Notes under the pieces: model-generated
Seen by the model: the letters and a program-made list of their open reading frames with translations, nothing else
What the model was told of the DNA's origin: nothing
Databases searched by the model: none
Shown: positions 11,844 to 13,625 of the stretch, one piece after another
How the letters are laid out: each line of letters begins with the position of its first letter
Numbering within the stretch: the stretch's first letter is position 1
Source: JARIHD01 sp035629475
Lineage (GTDB): Bacteria; Patescibacteriota; Saccharimonadia; Saccharimonadales; UBA4665
Reading direction: 5' to 3'
DNA: 13,625 nt
Assembly: GCA_035629475.1 (NCBI GenBank)
Contig: DASPHS010000054.1
Location: 1-13,625, forward strand
Translations under genes and position numbers: made by a program

Positions 11844-13625
11844 ATGAGTGAGCAAATTGTCGTTAAGGGTGCACGCGAGCATAACCTCAAGAATATTGAT
11901 GTTTCTATGCCACGCAACAAGCTGGTCGTCATAACCGGTCTGTCAGGCTCTGGCAAATCATCACTCGCTTTCGATACTATTTATGCTGAAGGTCAGCGAC
12001 GTTATGTTGAATCGCTGAGCAGCTATGCCCGCCAATTCCTGGGGCTTATGGAAAAGCCTGATGTTGACCAAATTGACGGCCTGAGCCCGGCAATTTCAAT
12101 CGACCAGAAGTCTACCAGCCGCAACCCACGCAGTACGGTTGCTACGGTAACCGAAATTTATGACTACTTGCGCTTGCTGTTTGCGCGTATCGGCATTCCA
12201 CACTGTCCGGTCTGCGGCAAACCGGTCACTCGTCAGACAACCGCTAATATTGTTGACCAGATTGCTGGTCTGCCAACCGGTGCCCGCCTGATGGTACTGG
12301 CACCTGTCGTGACCGATAAGAAGGGTGCTTTCGAACATATCCCCGAGCAGTACATGCGTGCCGGATTTGCCCGCGCCCGTGTCGACGGCGTCGTCTATGC
12401 CCTCGACGAGTTCCCAACGCTCGACAAGAACTACAAACATACCATTGATGTTGTCATCGACCGTTTGGTAAACGACGAGGAAAGCCGCACCCGCCTGGCG
12501 CAATCCGTCGAGCAGGCACTTGAGGCCGCTGAAGGCAAGATCCGGGTGGTCAACGCCGATAATAATGAAGAGTTCCAGTACAGCCTGATGTACGCGTGTA
12601 TCGACCACCCCGACGTGGCTATTCCTGAACTCGAACCCCGGACCTTCAGCTTTAACAGCCCACACGGCGCTTGCCCGGTGTGTACCGGTCTTGGTTCACG
12701 GTTGGAAGTTGACCCCGAGCTTGTCATTCCTAATGGTCGCCTGACTATTGCTGAGGGCGCTATCCGTCCCTTCAACCGGGTCAACGCTGATGCATGGTAC
12801 ATGAAGAAAATGGCTGCCGTAGCCGACCGCTACGGCTTTAGCTTGCACGTGCCCACCGGTGAGCTGACCAAAGACCAGCTCGATAAAATTATGTACGGTA
12901 CCGGTAACGAAAAATACCGGGTATCCCTGGGTGGTGGCCGGGCTTTTGATACGACCTACGAAGGTGTCATCAATAACCTGGAGCGTCGCCACAAAGAGAC
13001 GGACAGTGAGTTTATCCGCCATGACATCGAGAAGTTCATGCAGGAGAAGCCTTGCTACGCCTGTAAGGGTCAGCGCCTAAAGCCGGAAGTCCTGGCTATC
13101 AGTGTGGCCGGCATGTCGATTATGGATATCTGTCAGCTATCTATCGATGAGGCCGTCGAATTCCTCGACACCGTCAAATTTACCGACAAAGAGAAGTTTA
13201 TAGCCGCGCAGGTATTCAAAGAAGTTCGTGCCCGCCTGACGTTCCTGCAAGATGTGGGACTGAATTACCTGAACTTACTGCGCGGCGCAACCACACTGTC
13301 TGGTGGTGAAGCCCAGCGTATCCGTTTGGCTACCCAGATCGGTTCCGGCTTACAGGGTGTGCTGTACGTATTGGACGAGCCGAGCATCGGCTTGCACCAG
13401 CGTGACAATGACCGGCTGATTGCCACCCTCAAGCACCTCCGTGATTTAGGTAACACGGTGCTGGTGGTTGAGCACGACGAAGACACCATCCGTACGGCCG
13501 ACTGGCTCGTCGACATCGGTCCGGGCGCGGGCGAGCACGGCGGCGAGGTCGTCCACTCGGGCGACTACGCGTCGCTGCTGAAGAACCGACGGTCGGTCAC
13601 GGGCGACTACCTCGCGGGCCGTCGC
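11844..13625 (+). CDS. uvrA: UvrABC system protein A (3' partial)
   Basis: UvrA is the damage-sensing ABC ATPase of nucleotide excision repair and loads UvrB. The first 594 codons are present; the frame is open to the right edge and the second ATPase half is missing. Walker A is GLSGSGKSS (32-40), followed by DTIYAEGQRRYVESLSSYARQ-type sequence. The UvrB-binding and insertion region follows, then a zinc module with Cys252, His255, Cys277 and Cys280 (ACIDH and ACPVC). The usual first CxxC is CxxH here. The signature LSGGE is at 485-489, followed by LYVLDEPSIGLHQRD and VVEHDEDTI. The start is supported by the adjacent TATAAT. From about 13506 the composition becomes strongly GC-rich and the protein (SGDYASLLKN, TGDYLAGRR) looks actinobacterial. 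Identification is certain; the origin of the 3' end is questioned. Confidence 0.97.
   Translation, partial: MSEQIVVKGAREHNLKNIDVSMPRNKLVVITGLSGSGKSSLAFDTIYAEGQRRYVESLSSYARQFLGLMEKPDVDQIDGLSPAISIDQKSTSRNPRSTVATVTEIYDYLRLLFARIGIPHCPVCGKPVTRQTTANIVDQIAGLPTGARLMVLAPVVTDKKGAFEHIPEQYMRAGFARARVDGVVYALDEFPTLDKNYKHTIDVVIDRLVNDEESRTRLAQSVEQALEAAEGKIRVVNADNNEEFQYSLMYACIDHPDVAIPELEPRTFSFNSPHGACPVCTGLGSRLEVDPELVIPNGRLTIAEGAIRPFNRVNADAWYMKKMAAVADRYGFSLHVPTGELTKDQLDKIMYGTGNEKYRVSLGGGRAFDTTYEGVINNLERRHKETDSEFIRHDIEKFMQEKPCYACKGQRLKPEVLAISVAGMSIMDICQLSIDEAVEFLDTVKFTDKEKFIAAQVFKEVRARLTFLQDVGLNYLNLLRGATTLSGGEAQRIRLATQIGSGLQGVLYVLDEPSIGLHQRDNDRLIATLKHLRDLGNTVLVVEHDEDTIRTADWLVDIGPGAGEHGGEVVHSGDYASLLKNRRSVTGDYLAGRR

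Noticed and set aside
12096..12665. A 189-codon minus-strand open frame inside uvrA
   Set aside because: UvrA is unmistakable in the plus frame; this is a codon-bias shadow.

Overview
The window looks like a chromosomal fragment from the Candidate Phyla Radiation, most likely a Candidatus Saccharibacteria (TM7) genome. This is a judgement from gene families and gene order, not from a marker-gene tree. The indicators are: a leading FtsA/PilM-like actin-fold gene joined to a baseplate-J-like single-pass membrane protein with an N-terminal domain I know mainly from CPR bacteria; compact RuvX, MltG, ObgE and UvrA genes; an SbcB-type exonuclease I; moderate GC; and very tight spacing. TGA works as a stop codon (ruvX ends in an ATGA overlap with mltG), which argues against the CPR lineages that read UGA as glycine.

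Layout. (1) Positions 3-584: the 3' part of a gene whose start lies outside the window, with a Cys-His-Asp arrangement like a papain-fold or transglutaminase-like enzyme. (2) 660-5129: a four-gene operon of FtsA-like ATPase, baseplate-J-like membrane protein, RuvX and MltG, with gaps or overlaps of at most 14 nt. (3) 5130-5357: a promoter-bearing leader ahead of a two-LysM plus CHAP cell-wall hydrolase (5358-6548). (4) 6549-6855: a repeat-rich gap with a large nested inverted repeat and two tandem palindromes. (5) 6856-10311: obgE, an unrecognised 214-aa protein and exonuclease I. (6) 10286-10871, minus strand: two small membrane proteins, one of the PGPGW type. (7) 11047-11793: a 248-aa protein that may be a degenerate 2H phosphoesterase fold. 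(8) 11844 to the right edge: the first 594 codons of uvrA.

How the genes fit together. Operon 660-5129 and the LysM/CHAP gene suggest envelope work: an actin-like ATPase, a membrane partner, a glycan-chain terminating transglycosylase and a peptidoglycan endopeptidase or amidase. ObgE serves ribosome assembly. RuvX serves rRNA processing or recombination. Exonuclease I and UvrA serve DNA repair.

The most interesting signals are regulatory. Six promoter-proximal genes have a -10 hexamer only 5-11 nt from the start codon, which predicts leaderless mRNAs, while genes inside the operon or behind longer leaders tend to carry Shine-Dalgarno sequences. At sbcB, a terminator-like hairpin with a U-tract is wrapped around the start codon, so that only read-through transcripts should form it. 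The last 120 nt of the window change to strongly GC-rich, actinobacterial-looking codons within uvrA, which may mark a chimeric contig end or a recombination junction.
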